Below the pieces are notes generated by a model. It was given only the letters and a program-made list of their open reading frames with translations. It had not been told where the DNA came from and did not search any database. The translations under genes and the position numbers were made by a program. From Tremella fuciformis (lineage: Eukaryota; Basidiomycota; Tremellomycetes; Tremellales; Tremellaceae), in contig CP136493.1 in the NCBI GenBank assembly GCA_032768795.1, positions 1,550,001 to 1,614,000 on the forward strand: 64,000 bases of DNA, given 5' to 3'. This document shows, in pieces, positions 10,015 to 20,861 of the stretch. The stretch's first letter is position 1. The number at the start of each line of letters is the position of its first letter.

Positions 10015-13000
10015 CTAGCTCGTCCGGCCGCGCGTGTGTTGGCCAGTACCACCTTCTCGCTCTAGCAGCAACTTGAGCATGTCTTCTATCCTGCTTTGCC
10101 GCTCGTCGATCTTCCTGAGCCGCTCGTCCACGCTGCCCACGACCGCGGTCGTGTCCATTTCCTCCTTGTCCGACATGCTCTCCTGCACCTCGGAGGCCTT
10201 AGCAATCCGCTTGCTCCTTGTCGATGGACGAACGCTCGGCTCGTCTCTGTCACTGTCGTGCTCGCCGGCGGCCTGCAGCGCCCTGCCAGCAGCTGCAAAC
10301 GAGCCTGTCGAGCCGTAACCCCGCTCTGTGACAACTGGCTCATCTGTATTCGGAGACACGTCGCGCTCGCGCTCGCGAGCGACCGGGGCAGGCTGGATGA
10401 AGGAAACCTTCTTGCCCTCCTCGATAGGCTGGATGGGCTGTTTGCTGAATCGCCGTCCGTCCAGCTGGAGCTGCGGCAGAGGCTGCGAGTCGGACTTGCG
10501 ATGCGAGCGCGTGCGGGCTTTGGCACCGGACAGCATGGACGACATGGAGCCCATCGAGCTGGACAGCGCGAGGCCCGCCGACGTGCGCCGGCCTCGGCCG
10601 TCGTCGTTGTCCCGCAGGAAGAGCCGCGCTAGCGGGGAGGGTTCGTGGATGGAGCTGTTCCGCCGTGGCCGTGGCCCGACTGGTGGGAACGGCACGGCGA
10701 ACGAAGGTGACTCTTGCGCAGGCATGGATTGGCGCCTGTTTCGGGACGGCGATGCACTCGTGTCGTGTTCCAGTCGAGCGGGAGAGGCGGTCACGGGGTC
10801 GGACCGAGATGTGGGAAGGATCACCATTTGCTCGGAGGCGTCATCGTCTTCTTTCATCTGCGTCGTAGGGGTTATTCCGACCGCCTGGCCGTTCATGTCG
10901 TCGGCTCGTTCTTCGTCGGTTGGCAGTTCGGCCGCTTCGGGCAAGAAGGGCTCGTCGTCGAGGACGTCATCCTCCCAGCCTTTGTAGAACGATCCGACTT
11001 CACGCTCAATCTCGAATACTATTCCAACGTCCCGCTGAGAGCCAAACGTGTCAAAGCCGGCTAGGTGGTTGTCAGCCGACAACGACAACTCTAATGGCAC
11101 CACCCACCAGCTGCCTTGATCCGCCTCGGCAGGCTGCCAACATATCGCTCAGTGAAGTCTCCAAACTGCTCCATCAGGCTGGTCTCGCGATAGCGCTGCC
11201 GCTCGTATAGGCCAATTGCGAGCAGAACCGGTAGATTGGAGGCCCGGATCATGAAGACTGATCTTAGCATAGCTAGCCGCCCGAGAAGTTGTCTTACCAT
11301 TGAGCTTGTGAAACCACCTTGGGTTCAAGATGTAGTACATGGGCCACATGAAGACCACGGCTACGAGATTGAAGGGCAGCTGGTAGCTAAAGACTGCATC
11401 TAACTCGTCAGCTCTTCACGTGTAACTGCTTCTTAACTCACCGGCTTTCACGCCTTCAATGGTTGAAACGGCCTTGCGAAACATAGACTGCGGGTGAGCT
11501 GCAAGCAATGGCTATCAGGCCTTGACCCGCCTCGGCTGATGCGTCGGCATTAATCGTGGCAAAGGTGTTCCCAAGAATCGCCACCAATACCGTCAAAAGC
11601 AACGTGTTTGACAGTAGCGCGTATGTTATCATGATGACCGGTCCAAGTAGTGGATGGAAACGATCTTCTTGTCAGCACGATGCTGACATCGGCGCCGGAC
11701 TCACGTGCAGCTTCAAAGCCAGAGGCATCGAGTCCGAAATAGATGTCAAGCAGCCACCACCCGATCTGGAGCAGCTCGAAACGACCCTGGCCGAGGGTAA
11801 AGAGGGCGTAAAGAAAGCCTAGCCGTCAGTCTACACGTGAGGCTACGATGATTGAGCGCACCCAAGAAGCAGAAGAAGCCGACACCCATCAAGACTGGAT
11901 CGTGAGCTTTGCCTGGTGTGTAGTAGAATGGACTTGCAGAAGAACTCGGACATCATTGATCTCAGGCTCAGGATGAGCAAGTTGTTCGCCAATGTGACGA
12001 ACGCCAGGCGGGGAAATATGAGAAGCGCCCCCATGGCCAGCCAGTCGGAGCCGAGTGCCAAGGCGGCCGGATCACCGTAGTGGAAGCCGTAGGTCCTTGC
12101 CGTCAGGTAGACAGCGTAGATGAGCATGAATACCAGGTCGAAGCCATTCACAAGAGAGCTGCTGAAGACTGAGCACGTAAGTCCCAAGTGTCGCGCTGAA
12201 TACATCGTTAACTCACCCTTCAAACCGTGCTCCCTAATGGCAGCAAGTTTGTCCAAAGAGAAGGCTGCGGTCAGATTGAGTGCTTCACAATGCTGGATGA
12301 GACTCACAGAGAGCATAGACAATGAAGATCCCTTCCCGCCAATTCAGGTGTGTATCGGCCATACCTTCGATCGCAAGGACATAGGTGATGAAGAGGATCA
12401 GGAAGTTGAAGTACTCCAGTGCCGAGCGTATCCGAGGGACTTTCAATCTACAGTCAGCACAGATGCGGATGGATCACTTGTACTCACCGATAGTGATCAA
12501 GCAGAGGAGCTTTGTGGGGGTTGTACATCTGAATGGGCTTCTTCTTGTAATTCTGAGAATCAGCTCTCATGCGGCTAGGGAGTATGAGAGGAGCCCACAT
12601 CAGCTATCAGGGCGTGCGTGTTGAGCGCCGAGTATATAATCTTCCCGGACCATATCCCCTCTGCCTCGTCAGCCTTTTGAAAGTCCATGGGGCGCCAGGC
12701 TCACCGATGACTTTTTGACACGAAGGACTCCGTATGAAGCGCTTCGAGCCTGAGATGATGGCCATCTCAAGAGCCGTCCCGCCTTGAGTCAAAAGATCCT
12801 CGTCTCCTTCTTCCTTGGCATGTTCCCGAACCTCCTCCGAAGCGCCTTGAAACAGCGCCCATGGCGTAAGTAAGACGGTAGCAAGCTGCAAGCTTCGCTC
12901 AGACCAACCGCCTACAGAGTCAGCTTGAGAGCGCTGTTGGACGAGGCAGCTGGCTCACGCAGCACCCGGATCGCCAAGATCTCGCACAGGGTAGCTCGAG

Positions 13001-13509
13001 ACAAGCTCAAGGTAGAGACAGATAGCTGTTGACTGTCCTTCTCAAACTGGATCTTGTTGAGCAGGAGGCAGAACACTGTTATCAGCTTCTGCAGCCGCCG
13101 AGGCGACCACATCTCACCGATTGCCGGGTTCTGCAGCTCAAGATACTTCTCGGTCAACGGGCTGTGATTAGAATGACTCGGGAGCGGAGAAGAAGAAGCT
13201 CACCGAACGATAGTATACGTAGAATCCGGAGCGAGCAGCTGCTCGTGGGTCAAAGGTGTGTCTGAGATGAGCTCAAGGCATCTGAGATCCTAGATGACTG
13301 ACCAATATGAGACAACACGTCGACACGAATCAGATGGATGATAGGGTACACCTGTGTCTACACGATCAGCTGGGCGTGGACTAGCCCCAAGCTACCGGAA
13401 CGGCGTCAGATATGGTACACACCTCCTTCAGGATTCTCGACGATGGACCAGCACAAGTGGGACCTAGCAGAGGCGTACGCTCCTCGAAAGGAGTGAGCAT
13501 GCCAGACAT
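10015..13509 (-). CDS. YVC1: Yvc1-type TRP-family vacuolar cation channel
   Basis: This is a vacuolar Ca2+-release channel by family. An 18-exon model gives 911 residues: 13509-13423, 13351-13303, 13261-13204, 13161-13118, 13075-12959, 12911-12705, 12660-12599, 12552-12488, 12447-12308, 12264-12217, 12168-11938, 11894-11862, 11818-11705, 11667-11531, 11487-11442, 11399-11298, 11257-11108, 11060-10015. Recognisable blocks are PIQMYNPHKAPLLDHYRLKV, SFSLDKLAAIREHGLK, MITYALLSNTLLLTVLVAIL and NPRWFHKLNVFMIRAS. Several hydrophobic segments lie between about residues 230 and 550. The Ser-rich tail (about 565-911) ends in a short coiled coil (RKIDERQSRIEDMLKLLL). One intron (11895-11937) is GC-AG. 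The junction near 11488-11530 is the least certain. Confidence 0.88.
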
Positions 13510-13771
13510 CTCATCAAGAGTATGACGACAACCTCATCGTCGACAGCAAAAAAGGAGTTTAGAAGTTAAATCGTGCTCGACTTCAGTCCAAGCGCAAGTG
13601 ATATATTTTGCCACTCTTCATTCCGCTCTGGCGGACATCATCACTCTCATGACGAACTCTTGTTAATGTCCATCCTGCACGCGCTGGGTGGAGAACTCCA
13701 TTCATGACGCAAACAATCGTCTGCGCATCGCAAAAGATGCCAGCAAAATCGCCTTGATCATGGCTGACTGT

Positions 13772-13859
13772 TTCTCCGGGTGGGAGTTGAACCCACGGCC
13801 TGGAAGAGTAAAATGACCCGCATAAGCTTCCCGCTCTAAAACCACTGAGCTACCAGAGA
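13772..13859 (-). tRNA. tRNA-Ile (anticodon TAT) with 13-nt intron
   Basis: The cloverleaf folds by eye. The acceptor TCTCTGG pairs with CCGGAGA; the D arm is GCTC/GAGC; the anticodon stem GGAAG pairs with CTTCC; the T arm is GTGGG-TTCAACT-CCCAC; the discriminator is A. The anticodon loop reads C-T-TAT-G, and a 13-nt insertion follows position 37, the usual place for a nuclear tRNA intron. A T1:A72 first pair is unusual. A TTTT run about 25 nt downstream could end Pol III transcription. The isotype depends on the intron placement. Confidence 0.75.
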
Positions 13860-14087
13860 CTCATACCGGAGGGGTGCGCCATCGTATATGTATCTGTTCG
13901 GAGAGCGGGCTGTTGGCTACTCGAGTACACTCCTTTCGCTTTAGCATGTCCCTCCCAGATCATTGTCCTGCATGCTGATGAGGCCTCGCAAGAGTCACAG
14001 CTGAACTGGAGGCCCGGGCGACATAGCTTCATTGGTGACAATCAGTGGCAAGAAGACGTTCTCGAGGCAAAGTGACCCCACTCTCCC

Positions 14088-15825
14088 ATGGGCACGCAGC
14101 CCCCATATACCGCCCCCTCTGATGCAGTATACCCCGAAGATCATGTGGGCAACCCGCATGTCGGTTCGACGGCCCCTCAACCCGTCTACTTACCTATACC
14201 CGAGGGCGCCTTGTTCCGACCCGCTTACCTGCCGAAAGATGTGGATCAGCGGATCGATCAGAGCAGTATCTGGATGAGTCTAACCCGGGACACGCGTAAG
14301 CATCAATGAGCTGAAGGTCGAAGGGAGCAATCGATCTCATCATCAGAGACTGCGGTGTACTTCATACCTCCGGCTTGCCAGGAATGCGCGGACCCAAAGA
14401 TCGCTACCCACTGCTCGCGTTCACAGCCGGTCTGTGCTCGGTGCCAAACGAAGGGTCTGCCGTGTACTCCGGGCAGATCATGGGCGGTCCTCGAGCATAA
14501 GGCGAGCGGTGACGACGCTGCTCGAGATGGTATGAAGCGGACTCCCAAAGTGCTCAAGCAGACTACCGGCCATACTGCCAAATGCCGAAAGGCCCCTATC
14601 AAGCGAGAGGGGTCGACGTCGCCAGTCAGTCACAGGGGCAAGAAGCAGCATGCGATAGACGACCAGTTGGCAGAGGTCAAGCTCAAGGCCGCTTTAGGCT
14701 CGAAGCGGAAGCCGGGACCGCCTGCTCGTCGGGAGGACGCCAACGCTCTTGCTCGTTATCATGAACGCGTGACGATCAACGAGGAGCGTCCTACGTGGGA
14801 CAATCGCGCTGTCTGTCCGGTCTGGGCAGAGTCTTTTGCGGAGCTCGGTGTTCTGGAGTACTTCAATGACCCAGTAACCTCGTTCGGGGCTCGAGTCAGC
14901 ATAAGCAAAGGAGGGATCGCCCGCGGTATCATTCTAGAAGGCGATGTGCCCCGCTGTGGTTGGTTCAACGCAGACACGCACACCGGTAGTATCATCGTGC
15001 CATTGTGAGGGTGATCACTGCCTTGCTGCAAGGCTTATGACAGAGGTCATGATCGACCTCGACAGCACGACCCGACATCGGCCAAAGATACCGCCGACAT
15101 GGCCGCTATCTTCGCGACTCACAGATATCGGACTCCAGTGGCACTTGCTCTTACTCATGATTACTCCAATGCTCCTTTCAGAATACTTCAGCCGATCATC
15201 GTCCTCGGCTGGTTCTGGATCACAGCGACCTGGACGGAGAGCGTCGCATCGGACTCATTATTCGTGCAGCCCATGGTCCGCTTCGATCATTGTTGGGATC
15301 AGGATCTGCCTTGGTGGACCAGAGTTGACGAAGACGAGCTTGAAGAGGCGATGGACGCAGATTCCTGGGACGTGGCTCATGACGATCACCAACCGTCGGA
15401 GAAGCGACCGGAAATGTGCAAGGTCACTGACTACACCTGTGTCGATTGCTCCACATCGTCGCCCAGGATATACGAGGGGGAAGGACTCTGCTTGAACGAG
15501 GCGTGCCCAAGACAGGCTGTCAGGGCTGGTCCGTCGTTCCGCTGCGTCCAATCACATACTGAGACCTGCAGCATGTCGAGGGCCGCCGCTGCCTCTGAAG
15601 CCGGAGACGAGGATCCTCCCATCGGCTTTACGACTGCGTCTATGTCCTGACGAGCCGACCGAAGATACCCCGACCTCCGACCCGAACAGTATCTGGAGCG
15701 GCTGGGTGTGTCATACGTGTGGGAAAGCCAATGAAAGGCGCTCTTGGACCGCATGGGAATGTTCCGGCTGCGAGGTCAATTCGCTTCAGCAGCTCGTGTC
15801 AGTTCTGACGCGCAGAGGGCAATAG
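14088..15825 (+). CDS. Zinc-cluster protein resembling shortened AlkB-associated fungal proteins
   Basis: Exons 14088-14295, 14347-15004, 15044-15643 and 15690-15825 give 533 residues. Near residue 77 is a Zn(II)2Cys6-like cluster with spacing C-x2-C-x8-C-x6-C-x2-C-x6-C. A second Cys pair block (YTCVDCST ... GLCLNEACP) and a third (WVCHTCGK ... WECSGCE) lie in the C-terminal half. The blocks RTPVALALTHDY and VLGWFWITATW, and the order of Cys pairs, resemble from memory a large basidiomycete family that normally ends in an AlkB-like 2-oxoglutarate oxygenase domain. Here the frame stops soon after the third pair, with under 200 bp left before the next gene, so that catalytic domain is absent. 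The family assignment is inference. Confidence 0.55.
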
Positions 15826-16013
15826 GACACATGCGGAAAATAATGACCAGCAGCGATCTGAAAGGGGTTCATCGGCCGGTGTGCACCGGACCCAGGCAGG
15901 AGGGCGGCTTCGCGAAATGGCCATGAGAGGACAGATAAATGTAGCATACGGGTTGGTGTTGCACAATATTGCTCTGCGCGACTGCGCGATATTACAACTG
16001 GCATAATCCAGAT

Positions 16014-17480
16014 CTAGAGCGGCACTCTGCCCAGCTCTCCGAGCTTCCTTCGGTCTTCGTCCCACCTGTCTCCCCGCTCGTCCTTTGAGCCGCCGCCCGT
16101 ACCCGAACTGGAACCAGAACTCAGGTTGTAAATCATCAGGCTGCCGCCTGGGGTGCGAATCTTCTCGTCGCCGAAGCGCAAAGGTGGAAGGGTCAAACTG
16201 CCGGGTATGATCCCCGCTTCCCTATCGCGATTGAGCAGCTGGCCCGAGATGGACAACTTTGGCGGGGAGTTGCCGCCTCTGGACCCGGACTGCATGTCGA
16301 ACGGCGAGTGTGGGGTCGGCGGCAGCTGCACTGGTGCAGACAGATGGTCTGGAGATATCTTTATGCTCGGCGCGAACCAGTGACCGCCGGAGGTGTGGTT
16401 GCTCGTCGATAAATGACTGCTGCTGGGGACGCGGTGCTCTTGATGAGCCTGCAAACGGGCGGGCGGGGAGATGTGCCGAATGACGGGAGGGTCATAGTGA
16501 CTATCGTCTGTCGCTCGATATGGTCTCGAGTGATATGGGTTGAAGCGTGAATCAGCTGACAAGCCTGGAGATGGTCGAGGATAATAATCCTTCGGATCTC
16601 GCTGGGAATGGCCGCCCCACGCTCCTTGTCGGCCATAACTCGATGGACTGGTGGATCTCGATGGCGGCTGGAAAGAAGGAGATATCGGTGCGGCAACGGT
16701 CATAGGGCTCGTGTGGGCGGGTGGTAACCTCGATGGCACTGCGTACGGAGAAGTACTGGGCATCGGCCGACGGATTGACGGTTCTCCTCGATTATGTTCC
16801 CATTCTGGCCAAATTCCCGGCGAGACCTTCATGGTAGACAGCAGAGGTAATTGGTGAGGTAAAGGCAAAGGGTTGTGCGCATCGCCCTGCGGATTGTGCT
16901 TCGAGGAGTAGGCTACGACGTGAAACTTCTTCACTTTGCCAGTGACGGGGTGCGTCATCGAAGTCGAGTACGTCTGCTTGATGAGAGATTCTTGTTGCCG
17001 TGGGGCGTACATCTGATGATGATAGGCTGAGTCGGGATGCCCGGGCGGTGGCGAGTGCGTTTCCGTTGATCTAGAGTCAACGAGTGTCTGCACCCCGGAC
17101 CATCTGACACACTCTGTGTAAACCAGAAAGCCACCACCGCCGACGCGCGAAGCGCCCCATCTCCTTCCATCTGTCCAACGACGCATATTCGTCTCTTCTA
17201 ACTTGGTCAGTCAATGTCGCAACATTAGGATCACGCTGCTGACCTTCCTCCCAGACCCAGACGGTACCAGGCCGGATCATGGATCGCTCATGACCAGTCA
17301 GACGTCGGGTGACTCGGGGCACCAGACCCAGGCGGACAGCTTCGAGAACATGTATGCTGAAATATGAGCTTCCTCCTATGAGCGCCTGCAGGCAGGACAA
17401 TATACGCACGCATCTGCCGGAGATTTGAGGGCGCAAATAGCAGCAGGTTGCTGTGTTGACGATGAAGGGTAGGCGTTCAT
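16014..17480 (-). CDS. WOPR-domain (Gti1/Pac2/Wor1-like) transcription factor
   Basis: This is a DNA-binding master-regulator family of fungal morphology. Exons 17480-17410, 17356-17244, 17197-17113 and 17070-16014 give 441 residues. The WOPR N half is in residues about 18-90: HVLEAVRLGLVPRVTRRLTG, IRPGTVWVWEE, then NMRRWTDGRRWGASRVGGGG and FLVYTE. The C half follows a short insertion: SLIKQTYS, GKVKKFHVVAYSS. The rest (about 150-441) is Pro/Ser/His-rich and disordered. The third intron (17071-17112, 42 nt) is in frame without a stop, but its removal restores domain continuity. The gene-free 3.4 kb upstream fits a heavily regulated gene. It may correspond to the Liv3/Wor1/Ryp1 type; the subgroup is not certain. 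Confidence 0.9.
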
Positions 17481-20400
17481 GGTGTGTGTACGCGCGCGTT
17501 CGGACGCAATGGAGAATGGAAAATGCCGCCAAGCCGCCTGGCTGTGTACCGTAGCTGTGGGTCGAAAGAGATCGGGTCGCGCAGTCGAGAGAGAGAGGGG
17601 ATGCGTGTACAATTACAAGTGTGATGTCGCTTGAAAGATCAGACGACAGGAGGTGGTTGAAGACTTGTCAAGGAGCCGAAAAAAAACCAGAGCAGCAGCG
17701 AGCTAGACGATCTCTCCTCGCAGGCAACGACATGGGGGCGATATACCTTTCGCTACTGACACTAGTCCAGGGCGGCGCAGCGGAAGCAAGAGACGGGGTG
17801 GGGGGCTCGGAGTCCAGAGGAAGAGGGATGAAAAAAATATACAACGACCCTCTGACGGCAGGTCGCCACCAAGGCTCGTGTCGTCGGTGCGGTGCGGTTG
17901 CGGCGACCTGGAGCTTGGGCGGATTTGTCAACGCGCCCGACAGATCGTGGGATGAGGGGTTAGGCATATGCTTCCCCTCGTGTCCCCCGAATTGCCGTCA
18001 TCCCATCTACCGCAACCACGACGCCCGGCCTTCGCGGAGGATCTGGGTAAATTGCGGGTGCCGCCGAGAGATACGAACGTCGCAATCGCCGGATGAGCGA
18101 TTATACGTCCGGCTGTCTTGCTCGCTCGCTTGCGTAAGAGCCAGCCAGGTGGGCAAGGGGGTCGAGGGGGGATCTCACGCCTCGGTGACGTTACGACAGC
18201 CGTCGGAGCACCGACTGCGCGGGAGGATCCTGCCGGGTCGGTCAGACGAGCCACATCCACTCTGCGCCGCCTTGCGCCTGTCACCACGCTCGCAGCCATC
18301 TGGGAGCTGGGGCTGCAAATTACCGGCATCGGCGCTCGAGAAGAAGCGCGGCTGTCAGACATCCAGGAAGACGGAGGAACTAACGGACAGAAACAGTCCG
18401 GAGATCCTGATCACCTGCTCACAAGTGTCCCTGAGAGAAAGCATCATTCGCAGGCTTTCTCTCGCTCCAGGTCCCAGGGACCGGTACGATACGACACGAG
18501 CCCAGCACAAGCGCGCGCCTGAGACGACAGAGCCTCTCAGCCTCACCGCCTCTTCATAACTCGGTCCTTCTCTTATTTGCGGAAATTCCGGGCAGGCCCC
18601 GTGTGGGGAGGCGATCGTGGAGTAGCGCAGCTCGGCGGTAAATCTCAAACATGCATCAAGACTATTGGACGAGTTTAAGACGGGAGCTGGGTTTGGAGTG
18701 GGCTGAAACCCTGCCGCAGTCGCGTGCCCAGACCGACCGCTGATTGGACGAAGCATGAGGGGTTTGTCCGCCCCGTCTTGCGAAGGTCAGTGGCGGATCG
18801 TTCCCAGGGATGCGAAGGAGCAATTATGCTTGCTCGTTCGGTCGGGGACAAAACGTCAAGGGTAAAGATGGAAACGTGCTCCTTTTTGGATCGTGTTCCT
18901 AGATCTCGTGTCGAGAGGCGAGAGAGGCGAGAAGCATGAAACGGGAAGCACCGAGAGCGAAAATATCCCAGGCGACCTAGGCGAATTTGGTGCCGACGTC
19001 CGAGAAGCTTGTCATGGTTTTTCATCTTTGGACCCGGATCTTTTGCAGCCCGTAATGTGGGCGTTCTGTGGGCAAATTGGGCGTCCCACAACGAGGACGC
19101 AGCCGGAAGTCGGGGAAGGAGCGGGACGATGCAGGAGGAAGGTTGTCTGGGTCGTCGGACCATCCTCGGCACAATGGCAGCCGCTGGTCTTGCGCCTTTT
19201 CTTGTTTCCGCTGGAGTTGTCAGCGAGCGCTGAGGACCCTCACGTGGGGCACCCCTCTGCCGTCATTCTAGTGCCGACCTTCTTCGCGCTTCTCTGGGAA
19301 TTATGGGAATGACGGACTGTACCTCTTGGAACAAGCTTTCGGCTGTCCCGTGCGGCGGTCCGCTGGGGCGATCGCTGCATCATCGAGCCGCTATTTCGGC
19401 CGTGAGCATGCTTATCGTTGAAGAGCTTACCGCGAGCAGTCTGGGCAAAAGTGGAGGAATATGGAGACATGTTCAGCCGAGTCCCGCCAACACTGTGGGG
19501 CTCTCCAGCCCTTTCAGCCTATACTGCTGATGTACTGTCCTGCGACGCTGTGCTCTACCCGCCTACATTACTGTGCAACACCAGGTGCTCTCACATAAGT
19601 CCGGATTCCGTCCGTCGCAATGTCACGACGCCGCGTTCCGAAATTCGGAACAGAGAAGCCGAGTGACAATAAGTTCACGTCGATCGAATTCGCGGCAGTC
19701 GACGTCGTACGCTAGATCGTGTGGGGTCAGCTGTCGTTCAGGGTCGGCGACGTGTTCTTTTGGGCGCTCCGGAAGGGGGGCGTCATGGCGGGCTCCGTGT
19801 GAGAAGAACATGAATGGCCGTGCGAATTTGAGCGCCGGTATCGTTCCGGAGAAACAATAATACTGGTGCGTTCGGGGCTACTCGGTGCACCGCGCTCTGC
19901 GTATAGCTGCAGAAGTTGGGCCCCCAAGACGTTCGGCGGTCTTCGCGGAACGGAGGGGTGATGAACAGCCGTTTCGCCGCGAATACCCGTCTACCTTCCA
20001 GGAAATGAGCGATTCGTGGGAACAGTTTCTCCGCCCGACGACGATCCTCCAGATCTGCGTCAATTGAGGGTCCAAATGGACGGGACTTGGCTCATCCGTG
20101 AGAAAGCGTCTGACTAAGCAAATGACCGTTTGACTCCGGAAATGCCCATCATTTTTAGCCCACCCGCCGCTACAGGTCACAGTGGCCAAGAGTGTGCGCG
20201 CACGGTTGAAAGGTCAAAGACCAGTCGCGCACGAGATCCCTCCCCTTGTGATGGTTCCCACCAGTTTTCAGACTTGCATGCGCACCTTGCGCTGTAAACG
20301 TATCTTGACCGATCGATCCGAAGACCGCACTGCGGCCGCTAGTCTTGGGCGACATGGCAGGTGTCAACCTTCGCAGCAGAAGTCACAGTCCGGTCGGGTC

Positions 20401-20861
20401 TCGAATGGGGTTTTCTTTCGTGAGCGCCGCTGTTCGACGAAAGCGACATCATCCCACAACGTTGAGCATGTATTGAGGTCGGTGTTACCGCCCCCGGTGT
20501 AGGCGCCATGTACCGTTGCTGCGTTCTGCACGGATCATTGTGTGCCAAAGGAGGGATGCCATTTGCCCGGTCGCCGCCACGCGAGAGTAAAGTGCCACAT
20601 TGACTCGCCTCCACCCTGATGCTCCTTTGTCGACGCGAGACAGCCTAGACGCGCATTCCATCTTTCATGTTCGACGCCCCACAAAGAGCGCGCGCATAGC
20701 TCTGCAGAGGTGCACAAGACGGAACAACATGCTCAAGAGGGGATTGTGACACTCGAATCGACTTGCGCCCTGCATGGGCGGACCGGTGCTAAGGCGGCAG
20801 GTGCGCAAGGCCGTCGAGCTCAGCTTTCGTATCTCACACCCAGAAATCTCAATCTGAGAAG
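17481..20861. other. 3.4-kb gene-free stretch upstream of WOPR gene and GUP1
   Basis: Frames on both strands are open by composition only and show no recognisable protein, good intron series or paralog. The segment contains Arg/Ser-type random translations and a GAGAGGCGAGAGAGGCGAGA purine run near 18910. It separates two divergently transcribed genes. A non-coding transcript or a very long WOPR promoter and leader is possible, but nothing in the sequence proves either. Confidence 0.5.

Noticed and set aside
11488..11530. A further GC-AG intron (GCGGGT) in the Yvc1-type gene
   Set aside because: It was used in the model because it joins AE to SMFRKAV as expected, but the donor is far from consensus. 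A 28-nt GT-AG alternative exists, so I do not report it as a finding.
17621..18559. 312-codon plus-strand frame in the WOPR upstream region
   Set aside because: Arg/Ser-rich random-like translation, no family, no consistent introns. It is probably open by chance in GC-rich DNA.
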